Positions 30,023 through 38,011 of a stretch of 64,000 nucleotides of DNA are shown here, in pieces. The notes under the pieces are model-generated. The model was not told the DNA's origin. It searched no databases and saw nothing but the letters and a program-made list of their open reading frames with translations. Location: positions 1 to 64,000 of the forward strand of contig JAJUGV010000005.1 in NCBI GenBank assembly GCA_029265795.1. Direction: 5' to 3'. This DNA comes from Alcaligenaceae bacterium (GTDB lineage: Bacteria; Pseudomonadota; Gammaproteobacteria; Burkholderiales; Burkholderiaceae_B). How positions within the stretch are numbered: position 1 is the stretch's first letter; each line of letters starts with the position of its first letter. A program made the translations under genes and the position numbers.

Positions 30023-30086
30023 AGTCGCGACTGAAAAAACTACAGCATAGAGGATTTTGTTGATTTGTGTGTTGCATAAGGATAGA

Positions 30087-30098
30087 GTGTTGAAACAC
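30087..30098. promoter_or_regulatory. Inverted repeat GTGTT-GA-AACAC, candidate operator in the rpiR/aminotransferase divergent region
   Basis: Perfect 5-2-5 palindrome 28 nt upstream of the aminotransferase ATG. Confidence 0.45.
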
Positions 30099-30125
30099 CT
30101 GTTGAATTTATCTACGGTTGATTCC

Positions 30126-31589
30126 ATGACACACGTATTCCATCGCAACCCACATCAGTCCCTAGAATTTGCCGCACGCGGCGAAGGTATACGGGTTTTC
30201 GACCGTAATGGCCGCAGCTATATCGACGCCTGCGGCGGTGCGGCTGTCTCGTGCCTGGGCTATGACCATCCGCACGTCATTGGCGCTATCAAGAAGCAGC
30301 TCGACGAGATGGCTTATGTCCACTCTTCCTTTTTCACCACTGAGGCATGCGAGGATTTGGCGGAATTTCTCGCGACGCGTGCGCCGGGCGATTTGAACCA
30401 CGTGTATTTCGTTTCGGGCGGATCCGAGGCGGTCGAGGCGGCACTCAAGCTGGCTCGCCAGTATTTCGTCGAAAAAGGCGAAACCTCGCGCCGGCATTTC
30501 ATCGCTCGTCGTCAGAGCTACCATGGCAACACGCTCGGCGCTCTGGCAATCGGTGGCAATGCGTGGCGTCGTGAACCCTTTCTTCCACTCTTGATCGAGG
30601 CTCATCACGTATCGCCGTGCTACGCGTATCGCGACCAACGTGCCGGCGAGTCCGAAGAACAATATGCGCAGCGCTTGGCCGACGAGCTTGATGCCAAGAT
30701 CCGCGAGCTAGGGCCGGAAAACGTTGCGGCGTTCGTTGCCGAAACAGTGGTAGGAGCCACCGCCGGTGTGCTGCCGCCTGTTGGAGGCTACTTCAAGAAG
30801 GTGCGCGAGGTCTGCGACCGCCACGGCGTTTTGCTGATTCTCGACGAGGTCATGTCAGGTATGGGCCGCACCGGCCACCTTTACGCCTGCGCAGAAGATG
30901 ACATCGTTCCCGACATCATCGCAATCGCCAAGGGTCTTGGGGCCGGGTATCAGCCGATCGGCGCCATTGTTGCGACCAGCCGTATCTATGACACCATCGT
31001 GAATGGTAGCGGCTACTTCCAACATGGCCACACCTATATGAGCCACGCCACCGCATGCGCGGCCGCGTTGGCGGTGCAACAGGTCATTGAGCGCGATGGG
31101 CTTCTGGCCAACGTCCAGGAACGCGGCGAACAGCTGCGTACGGCGCTGCGCGAGCAGCTTGCCGATCATCCTAATGTTGGTGACATACGCGGCAGAGGGC
31201 TGTTTGTAGGGGTGGAGTTTGTCGCTGAAAAGGCCGGCAAGACGCCGTTGGACCCCAGCATGCGGATTCACGCCGCCCTGAAAAAGTGCGCAATGGAAAA
31301 CGGCTTGATGATCTACCCGTCTGGAGGCACGGTCGACGGCAAGCAGGGCGATCATGTGTTGTTTGCGCCGCCCTTTACCTGCACCGCCGCCGATATCGAC
31401 GAAATCGTGGAAAAGTTTGTTATGACAGTGCGCACTGTGCTGCCCGCCGGCGACAACTTATCGCGATTGCCGTTGCCCAGGAGCGTCGTCGTACCAAACC
31501 GTGACGTTTCCCTTGACATACAGGGGCTGGTGGCTGCCATGCCAAGCATGGACGCGGTGAACCAGATAGATCGGACCGCCGGCCTCTAA
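30126..31589 (+). CDS. Class III pyridoxal-phosphate aminotransferase
   Basis: GRSYIDACGGAAVSCLGYDHPHVIGAI, FVSGGSEAVEAALKLARQYF, LILDEVMSGMGRTG, AIAKGLGAGYQPIGAI; ATG 30126. Confidence 0.93.
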   Translation: MTHVFHRNPHQSLEFAARGEGIRVFDRNGRSYIDACGGAAVSCLGYDHPHVIGAIKKQLDEMAYVHSSFFTTEACEDLAEFLATRAPGDLNHVYFVSGGSEAVEAALKLARQYFVEKGETSRRHFIARRQSYHGNTLGALAIGGNAWRREPFLPLLIEAHHVSPCYAYRDQRAGESEEQYAQRLADELDAKIRELGPENVAAFVAETVVGATAGVLPPVGGYFKKVREVCDRHGVLLILDEVMSGMGRTGHLYACAEDDIVPDIIAIAKGLGAGYQPIGAIVATSRIYDTIVNGSGYFQHGHTYMSHATACAAALAVQQVIERDGLLANVQERGEQLRTALREQLADHPNVGDIRGRGLFVGVEFVAEKAGKTPLDPSMRIHAALKKCAMENGLMIYPSGGTVDGKQGDHVLFAPPFTCTAADIDEIVEKFVMTVRTVLPAGDNLSRLPLPRSVVVPNRDVSLDIQGLVAAMPSMDAVNQIDRTAGL

Positions 31590-31928
31590 GCCATTGAAGG
31601 CCGGTGTGTTGATCGACCGGCCGACAATATCCACACAACGTTGGGTGCCACCCCAGCAAAGCGATGACTGCACATCCGCCTGCCCGGCATAGTCGCGGTT
31701 TGCATAAACTTTGGTGATGACTGAGCCCGCAGGTATCCTTGGGCCGGGATTGTATGCAACGGTGGCGGCTTGGCCCACGCTATGCAGGCCGCTACTTACC
31801 GCCGCAGCAGTCCAGGCTCGCTTGCCTGGTTCTGCCCAGGCGTGGCTAGCATAAGCGACCGCGAACAAAGCCACCGCAAGCGCCGGCCGGCTTACGCTTC
31901 CCGGTTTGGACGGGCGTAGTCGAGTCAT
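31458..31928 (-). CDS. flhE: FlhE-family protein (orphan flagellar/secreted FlhE homologue)
   Basis: Signal peptide (ALFAVAYASHAWA) and FlhE-like layout (SSLCWGGTQRCVDIVGRS...FNGLEAGGPIYLVHRVHA...VKGNVTVWYDD) resembling E. coli FlhE (RLCSQSRCVELEGQSG...IAAAEPLRFIWEV...NEVIVNYR). Confidence 0.78.
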   Translation of the reverse strand: MTRLRPSKPGSVSRPALAVALFAVAYASHAWAEPGKRAWTAAAVSSGLHSVGQAATVAYNPGPRIPAGSVITKVYANRDYAGQADVQSSLCWGGTQRCVDIVGRSINTPAFNGLEAGGPIYLVHRVHAWHGSHQPLYVKGNVTVWYDDAPGQRQSR

Positions 31929-32497
31929 GGTGTCGCGTTATCGCGGCTCCACAGCACATCCGGCGTGCCTTGGGCACGGTTGATGGCTCGGGCGAGCACA
32001 AAGCAAAGATCCGAAAGCCGGTTCAGATAATGGCGCACATGGCTGCTGGCTTCGGGCTCGCCGGCGGCAGCGTCGCGGCGCTCCAGGGCAACGACTGAGC
32101 GCTCGGCACGCCTGCAGACACTCCGTGCCAGGTGGGCGAGAGCCGCCGCTCTGCTGCCGCCGGGCAGAATGAATTCCTGCAGCTTGCCTAGTTCAGCGTT
32201 GTAATCCGTGATGGCCGCATCGAGGCCTGCCACATGCGCTTCCTGTACGGCAACATGGCCGGGAATACAGAGTTCCGCGCCGAGATCAAAGAGCTGATTC
32301 TGAATACGCTCCAGTAAAGTGTCGATGTCGGCCGGCAGCGATTCAGTACGCAGCAAACCCAGGACGCTATTCAGTTCGTCGACTTCCCCCAGTGCCGTGA
32401 TGCGTGCATCATCTTTGGGGATACGGGTGCCGTCACCCAATCCGGTCGTGCCGTCGTCACCACCACGGGTGGTAATCACAGAAAGTCGTGTTGCCAT
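31925..32497 (-). CDS. Cob(I)yrinic acid a,c-diamide / ATP:cob(I)alamin adenosyltransferase (PduO-type)
   Basis: TTRGGDDGTTGLGDGTRIPKDDARITALGEVDELNS, LARSVCRRAERSV, YLNRLSDLCFVLAR. Confidence 0.94.
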   Translation of the reverse strand: MATRLSVITTRGGDDGTTGLGDGTRIPKDDARITALGEVDELNSVLGLLRTESLPADIDTLLERIQNQLFDLGAELCIPGHVAVQEAHVAGLDAAITDYNAELGKLQEFILPGGSRAAALAHLARSVCRRAERSVVALERRDAAAGEPEASSHVRHYLNRLSDLCFVLARAINRAQGTPDVLWSRDNATP

Positions 32498-32557
32498 ATT
32501 GCTTGTGGGGCCCCTGATCGCGGTATGCTAGAAACTGTTTCTTGTGGAGATTATCGC

Positions 32558-32854
32558 ATGTTCAGTCCAAGCGTCCGGCCCGCATTGGCCGCCGCCCTGG
32601 CCGTGATGACCTGCTACAGCATCCCGGCGCAGGCTCAGGAAGGCAGCGGTTCAGGCGAAATACGTCGTATCGATGCCGATGCAGGCAAAATTACCATCAA
32701 GCACGGCCCCATTTCAGAGCTAGACTTGCCCGCTATTACGCTGGTCTATCAGGTCGACAAAACTTTGCTAACGGGTTTCCAGCCCGGCGACAAGATCAAG
32801 TTCACGGCCCGTCGTGTTGACGGGCAATATGTAGTCATCCAGCTTTCCAAATAA
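32558..32854 (+). CDS. CusF-like small periplasmic protein
   Basis: Signal peptide; GEIRRIDADAGKITIKHGPISELDLPAITLVYQVDKTLLTGFQPGDKIKFTARRVDGQYVVIQL aligns to the CusF OB-fold. Confidence 0.8.
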   Translation: MFSPSVRPALAAALAVMTCYSIPAQAQEGSGSGEIRRIDADAGKITIKHGPISELDLPAITLVYQVDKTLLTGFQPGDKIKFTARRVDGQYVVIQLSK

Positions 32855-32886
32855 TTTCTGGGCGGCCTATGGTGTCAACGACCCTG

Positions 32887-34218
32887 CTACAACACGTAGC
32901 GGGCAAGGTCTTCGCTGGCTGCAGTTTCCTTGAGCTTCTCGTCTACATAGGCGGCATCGACCGTGACCGTTTCCCCTTCGTGTGAGGTGGCGTCGAAGGC
33001 GAGGTCTTCTAACAGCTTCTCCATCACGGTGTAGAGGCGTCGTGCACCGATGTTCTCGGTGCGTTCGTTCACCGAATAAGCCAGTTCAGCCAGGCGGCGG
33101 ATGCCGTCTTCGGTGAAGTCGAGATTCACGCCCTCGGTGCCCATCAGTGCGTGGTATTGCTTGGTTAGCGAAGCATCGGTGTCGCACAGTATGCGAACGA
33201 AGTCGTCTGCGGTGAGCGAATCGAGTTCTACGCGGATCGGGAAGCGCCCCTGCAGTTCGGGAATGAGGTCCGACGGACGCGAGAGGTGGAAGGCACCGGA
33301 GGCAATGAACAGGATGTGGTCGGTGCGCACCACGCCGTATTTAGTGTTGACGGTCGTTCCTTCGACCAAGGGAAGCAGGTCGCGCTGCACGCCCTGACGG
33401 GATACGTCGCCGCCAGAATGTTCCTGGCGCGTTGTGATCTTGTCGATCTCGTCCAAAAACACGATGCCGTTCTGCTCGGCGTTCGCAATCGCTTCGGCTC
33501 GCAGCTCTTCTTCGTTGATGCGCTTTGCCGCTTCTTCCTCAGTAAGCAGGCGAAAGGCTTCCTTGACCGCCATCTTGCGCTGCTTTTTCTTTTCGCGACC
33601 CAGGCCGGCGAACATGCTGCGCAGCTGCTCGGTCATTTCTTCCATGCCGGGAGGGGCCATGATCTCCATGTGCGGCAGCGTTTGCTCGACTTCAATTTCA
33701 ATCTGCATGTCGTCGAGCTTGCCTTCGCGCAAACGCTTGCGAAACACCTGGCGTGCGCTGTTTTCCTCGCGCTCCGGCTCGCCCTGGGCATTGCGTGCAG
33801 GCGGCACCAGAACGTCCAGAATGCGATCTTCTGCGGCATCTTCGGCCAGCGTGCGCACACGCCGCATGGCGACTTCGCGGGTCAGTTTGACCGAGGCATC
33901 GACCAGATCACGGATGATGGTCTCGACGTCACGGCCTACATAGCCGACTTCGGTGAACTTGGTGGCCTCGACTTTGATAAAGGGGGCATTGGCCAGTTTG
34001 GCCAGCCGACGGGCGATTTCAGTCTTGCCGACGCCGGTGGGGCCGATCATGAGAATGTTCTTCGGCACGATTTCATGGCGCAGTGGCTCGGGTACCTGTT
34101 GACGGCGCCAGCGGTTGCGCAGGGCCACCGCTACTGAACGTTTGGCTTGTTGCTGCCCGACAATATGTTTGTCGAGCTCGGAGACGATCTCTCCGGGGGT
34201 CATGTTGATCGCGGACAT
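32887..34218 (-). CDS. hslU: ATP-dependent protease ATPase subunit HslU
   Basis: [78 protein letters not shown]; 443 aa from ATG 34218. Confidence 0.97.
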   Translation of the reverse strand: MSAINMTPGEIVSELDKHIVGQQQAKRSVAVALRNRWRRQQVPEPLRHEIVPKNILMIGPTGVGKTEIARRLAKLANAPFIKVEATKFTEVGYVGRDVETIIRDLVDASVKLTREVAMRRVRTLAEDAAEDRILDVLVPPARNAQGEPEREENSARQVFRKRLREGKLDDMQIEIEVEQTLPHMEIMAPPGMEEMTEQLRSMFAGLGREKKKQRKMAVKEAFRLLTEEEAAKRINEEELRAEAIANAEQNGIVFLDEIDKITTRQEHSGGDVSRQGVQRDLLPLVEGTTVNTKYGVVRTDHILFIASGAFHLSRPSDLIPELQGRFPIRVELDSLTADDFVRILCDTDASLTKQYHALMGTEGVNLDFTEDGIRRLAELAYSVNERTENIGARRLYTVMEKLLEDLAFDATSHEGETVTVDAAYVDEKLKETAASEDLARYVL

Positions 34219-34258
34219 GGCAAATATGGTGAGTATCTGGGAATGCGGCGTCGGGGCG

Positions 34259-34792
34259 TTACAGGGTCTCGACGACGTGATTCTGGTTCGTGTAGATGCA
34301 AAGGTCGCCGGCGATGGCCAGGGACTTGCGAACGATGTCTTCGGGTGACAGATCGGTGTTCTTGAGCAGCGCAAGAGCCGCGGATTGGGCATAGGCGCCG
34401 CCGGATCCGATAGCGGCGATGCCGTCTTCAGGTTCCAAGACGTCGCCGTTGCCGGTCAGTACCAGGGTATGTTCGTTGTCGGCCACGATAAGCATAGCTT
34501 CCAGACGACGCAGTACGCGGTCGGTACGCCAGTCTTTGGTCAGTTCCACCGCCGCACGCAGCAGGTTGCCCTGGTGTTTTTCGAGCTTGGCTTCGAAGCG
34601 TTCCTGCAGCGTGAAGGCATCCGCGGTAGCGCCGGCAAAGCCTGCCAGTATGCGGTCTTGATAAAGCTTGCGAATCTTGCGGGCCGTGCCCTTGATCACG
34701 ATGTTGCCCAGCGTGACTTGGCCGTCTCCGCCAATGGCGACCTGATCGCCACGACGGACGCAAAGTATGGTGGTAGCGTGAAATTGTTCCAT
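34259..34792 (-). CDS. hslV: ATP-dependent protease subunit HslV
   Basis: [43 protein letters not shown]. Confidence 0.97.
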   Translation of the reverse strand: MEQFHATTILCVRRGDQVAIGGDGQVTLGNIVIKGTARKIRKLYQDRILAGFAGATADAFTLQERFEAKLEKHQGNLLRAAVELTKDWRTDRVLRRLEAMLIVADNEHTLVLTGNGDVLEPEDGIAAIGSGGAYAQSAALALLKNTDLSPEDIVRKSLAIAGDLCIYTNQNHVVETL

Positions 34793-34862
34793 GGAATCTT
34801 CCTATTGAAGCTTTCACATGGGGATGCCTGCTTCAATTTCAAGTGAAGAGGCGAAAGATGCG

Positions 34863-34883
34863 GCGGGCGGACAGGCCGCCCGC
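34863..34883 (-). terminator. GC-rich hairpin downstream of dksA (possible terminator)
   Basis: GCGGGCGG-N5-CCGCCCGC perfect 8-bp stem, only a weak T-tract on the minus strand. Confidence 0.45.
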
Positions 34884-34902
34884 GCGAAGAGAAGAGGTGT
34901 GC

Positions 34903-35346
34903 TTAGTCGCCGTAGAGTTTCTGGCGCATTTCGCGACGCTCTTGAGCTTCGAGCGACAGCGTCGCGGTGGGGCGAGCCAGCAGGCGCGCAATACCGATTG
35001 GTTCGCCGGTTTCTTCACAATAGCCGTAATCGCCCGCATCGATACTGGCGATAGCCTGTTGAACTTTTTTCAGCAGTTTCCGTTCGCGGTCGCGGGTACG
35101 CAGTTCCAGAGCGTGCTCTTCCTCGATGGTGGCACGGTCGGCCGGATCAGGCACGAATTGGGTTTCGCGCAAGTTCTCCGTGGTGGCACCTGCGTTATTG
35201 AGGATTTCCTGCTCGAGCTCTTTCAGACGATTGCGAAAGAAAGCGAGCTGAACCGGATTCATGTATTCGGATTCCGGCATGGCCAGGAGCTCTTCTTCAG
35301 TAGGAAGTTGCTCCGGAGTCATGACGTTGGCAGTTTTACTAACCAT
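34903..35346 (-). CDS. dksA: RNA polymerase-binding transcription factor DksA (Cys-poor type)
   Basis: DRATIEEEHALELRTRDRERKLLKKVQQAIASIDAGDYGYCEETGEPIGIARLLARPTATLSLEAQERRE. Confidence 0.93.
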   Translation of the reverse strand: MVSKTANVMTPEQLPTEEELLAMPESEYMNPVQLAFFRNRLKELEQEILNNAGATTENLRETQFVPDPADRATIEEEHALELRTRDRERKLLKKVQQAIASIDAGDYGYCEETGEPIGIARLLARPTATLSLEAQERREMRQKLYGD

Positions 35347-35415
35347 GTTGCATCCTCTTTCTTCTAGTGAGAGTCGGGGAGCCGTACGCAGAACGGGTGT
35401 CTTGCGCGAACCGGC

Positions 35416-36510
35416 TCATACCAGACATTGTTCCAGACCCCGCTTGAAAATCTCTTGGGGCAGTTTACGACCTATGAATACCATCTTGGTACTAGGCTTT
35501 TCACCTGAAAGCCAGGGTTTACCGGGCTCTGCGCCCATCATCATGTGTACGCCCTGAAACAGCATGCGGCGATTAATACCTTTCAGGAAAAGGATTCCCT
35601 TATACCGCAGCAGGTCAGGGCCGTAGACCTGAACGATGCCGCCCAGGAATTCTTCGAGGCGCTCCGGGTCGAAAGCACGGTTTGACCGGAATACAAACGC
35701 GCCGATCTCATCCTGATGAGCATGGTGATGATGATGGCCGTGATCGTGTCCGCAGTGTTCTCCACATTCCCCTTCATGGTCGTGGTGATGGTGCGAATGA
35801 GCGGCATCCGGATGTTCTTCGGCAAGAAAGTCCGGGTCGATATCCAGAATCGTGTTCAGATTGAAGCCACTGATATCCAGCAAGGCCTGGAGGTCAGTTT
35901 CACCGAAATGCACGGGCGTGATGGGCGCGCGTGGATTAATACGCAGCAGGCGGGCACGTAGTGCCTGATACTCCTCATCACTTACCAGGTCTTTCTTGGA
36001 AACCAGGATACGGTCGGCAAAGCCGGCCTGTTTCTGCGCTTCTTCCTGGCGATCCAGCGTTTCCATGCCGTGCTTGGCGTCAACCACGGTGATGACGGCG
36101 TCCAACTTGTAATAGCCGGCAATTTCGTCGTCCATGAAGAAGGTCTGGCAGACGGGGCCCGGGTTTGCCATGCCGGTGGTTTCGATGATGACGCGTTCGA
36201 AGTTCAGCTCGCCTGACTGGCGGCGCTGACGCAATTCGTCGAGCGTACGCATCAGGTCACCCCGCACGGTACAGCAGACACAGCCATTGCTCAGCTCGAC
36301 GATTTCTTCGTCAGTGTCCTGCACGAGAAGGTCGTTGTCGATGCTTTCGGGGCCGAATTCGTTTTCGATGACGGCAATGCGCTTGCCGTGATACTCGGTG
36401 AGAATCCGCTTTAACAGTGTGGTCTTTCCAGCCCCGAGAAAGCCGGTTAGTACGGTGACTGGCACCATGTCTTGGATGCGTGGCTTTCCAACGCTTGCGG
36501 CTTGACTCAT
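35416..36510 (-). CDS. CobW/COG0523 GTP-binding metal chaperone with His-rich segment
   Basis: VTVLTGFLGAGKTTLLKRIL, CVCC motif, HPDAAHSHHHHDHEGECGEHCGHDHGHHHHHAH; start at ATG 36510. Confidence 0.92.
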   Translation of the reverse strand: MSQAASVGKPRIQDMVPVTVLTGFLGAGKTTLLKRILTEYHGKRIAVIENEFGPESIDNDLLVQDTDEEIVELSNGCVCCTVRGDLMRTLDELRQRRQSGELNFERVIIETTGMANPGPVCQTFFMDDEIAGYYKLDAVITVVDAKHGMETLDRQEEAQKQAGFADRILVSKKDLVSDEEYQALRARLLRINPRAPITPVHFGETDLQALLDISGFNLNTILDIDPDFLAEEHPDAAHSHHHHDHEGECGEHCGHDHGHHHHHAHQDEIGAFVFRSNRAFDPERLEEFLGGIVQVYGPDLLRYKGILFLKGINRRMLFQGVHMMMGAEPGKPWLSGEKPSTKMVFIGRKLPQEIFKRGLEQCLV

Positions 36511-36559
36511 GACTGATCTCTCGCTGTTCACCGGCCTGTAGCCGGGCAAAATCCAGTGT

Positions 36560-36572
36560 GCGATTACATCAC
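36560..36572 (-). promoter_or_regulatory. Degenerate Zur-box-like element upstream of the COG0523 gene (GTGAT-GTA-ATCGC)
   Basis: 5-3-5 spacing as in the box at 37086-37098 but one half-site mismatch. Confidence 0.25.
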
Positions 36573-36582
36573 AGAGGAAGGG

Positions 36583-37062
36583 TTAGGGCAAACGACCATT
36601 GCAGACCTTGCAAAGGCCTCGCAATTCGGTCTCGTGGCCGGAGAGCCGGAAGCCCGCTTGCGCCACTTTATCGGCCAGCCTTTCGGTCAGCGCCGGGTCT
36701 CTTAGCTCGGCTACCAGGCCGCAACTGGTGCACACCACAAGGAGATCGTGTGGCTCGCCCGCAGCGTCGCGACAGGCCGTCCAGGCGTTGATAGCGTCCA
36801 GTCGGTGTACGAGGCCTTCTTCAACCAGAAAGTCCAGCGCGCGATAGACGGTGGGTGGGGCTGCACCGGCGAGGTCATCGCGTATGAGCTCAAGCAATTC
36901 ATATGCCTTAACGCTGCGACCCTGCTGCAGAAGGATTTCCAGCACTTTACGGCGAATAGGAGTCAGGCGCCTTCCACGCGATTCACACAGCGTGTGCGCG
37001 GTTTCTAGTTGCGCGGCAATCTGCGCCGCAGTGGGTGAAGCCTGGACATTCATGGTCATCAT
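36583..37062 (-). CDS. zur: Zinc uptake regulator Zur (Fur family)
   Basis: Fur fold (RRLTPIRRKVLEILLQQGRSVKAYELLELIRDDLAGAAPPTVYRALDFLVEEGLVHRL), CTSCG and CKVC; divergent from znuCBA. Confidence 0.9.
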   Translation of the reverse strand: MMTMNVQASPTAAQIAAQLETAHTLCESRGRRLTPIRRKVLEILLQQGRSVKAYELLELIRDDLAGAAPPTVYRALDFLVEEGLVHRLDAINAWTACRDAAGEPHDLLVVCTSCGLVAELRDPALTERLADKVAQAGFRLSGHETELRGLCKVCNGRLP

Positions 37063-37085
37063 CAGTTTGTTCAGTACTTAGACAT

Positions 37086-37098
37086 GTTATAACATAAC
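37086..37098. promoter_or_regulatory. Zur box (GTTAT-AAC-ATAAC) in the zur/znu intergenic region
   Basis: Perfect inverted repeat with the half-site and spacing of gamma/betaproteobacterial Zur sites; 24 nt from the zur start. Confidence 0.8.
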
Positions 37099-37124
37099 GA
37101 AATTCTCGCTTAGCTGCATTCATC

Positions 37125-37271
37125 ATGATATCCATCGTTCCAGCTTCCAGTTCGCGCAGACACAAGCGCGTCTCCTTGCTGATGGCCTCAAGTCTGACCC
37201 GTATTGCCGTGGCGCTTGCTGCAGTGCTGGCGATCTGGCTGGCGACGGCATGGGCGCTGGGGTGGGTGTGA
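37125..37271 (+). CDS. Small single-TM protein (48 aa) at the head of the znu operon; not in the supplied ORF track
   Basis: MISIVPASSSRRHKRVSLLMASSLTRIAVALAAVLAIWLATAWALGWV; its TGA (37269-37271) overlaps the znuC ATG (37271) as TGATG. No strong RBS seen. Confidence 0.45.
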   Translation: MISIVPASSSRRHKRVSLLMASSLTRIAVALAAVLAIWLATAWALGWV

Positions 37272-38011
37272 TGGCGGCGCGTCCTGATACTTATTCGCCC
37301 GCGGCTGTGATTGAGTTGGAAGAAGTCAGCCTTGGCTGGCGAGACAAGGTAGCCGTACGGGATTTGAGCGGTTGCTTCGAGAAAGGTTCGCTCACCGCTG
37401 TGGTGGGCCCCAACGGGGCCGGCAAATCCACCCTGCTGCGGGGCATTATGGGTTTGGTGAGCCCGCTGGCCGGGCGCATCCGTGTGACGGGTGAAAGCGA
37501 CGGAACACCCGCATTCATGCCCCAGCAGGGGGACTTCGATCGCAGCTTTCCGGTCAGCACGCGTGATTTTGTGGCGATGGGAGCGTGGCGTCGGGTGGGG
37601 CCGTGGCGTGCTTTCAGTAGCGCCGAACGGCAGCGACTGGACGAAGCAATGCAGGCTGTCGGCTTGGGGGATTTTGGACGCCGGCCACTTTCGACGCTGT
37701 CCGGCGGGCAGTTGCAACGCGCCTTATTCGCCAGGCTGATGCTCCATGATGCTGACACCTATATGTTGGACGAGCCCTTTTCCGCCGTCGATCGTGCCAC
37801 GACCGAAGACTTAATGGATTTGGTGTTGGAGTGGAATCGCTGTAATAAGACGGTGGTCGTGGTATTGCATGACCTGGAATTGGTTCGTCGCTGTTTTCCG
37901 CAAACATTGCTCCTTGCCGGGCAATGCGTTGCCTGGGGAAGTACAGATGAGGTATTGACCCCAGAGAACCTGCACCTGGCACGTCACCTGTGTGCGGGAG
38001 ATTACCTGTGA
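37271..38011 (+). CDS. znuC: Zinc ABC transporter ATP-binding protein
   Basis: VVGPNGAGKSTLLRGIMGLVSP, LSGGQLQRALFARLML, LDEPFSAVDRATTEDL. Confidence 0.92.
   Translation: MAARPDTYSPAAVIELEEVSLGWRDKVAVRDLSGCFEKGSLTAVVGPNGAGKSTLLRGIMGLVSPLAGRIRVTGESDGTPAFMPQQGDFDRSFPVSTRDFVAMGAWRRVGPWRAFSSAERQRLDEAMQAVGLGDFGRRPLSTLSGGQLQRALFARLMLHDADTYMLDEPFSAVDRATTEDLMDLVLEWNRCNKTVVVVLHDLELVRRCFPQTLLLAGQCVAWGSTDEVLTPENLHLARHLCAGDYL

Noticed and set aside
33286-34137. 283-aa + strand ORF antisense to hslU
   Set aside because: Fully inside the highly conserved hslU gene on the other strand; typical high-GC shadow frame.
35700-35825. CAT/ATG-rich short repeat (gatgatgatggccgtgatcg) in the COG0523 gene as a microsatellite or CRISPR-like array
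   Set aside because: It is the coding sequence of the His-rich metal-binding stretch.
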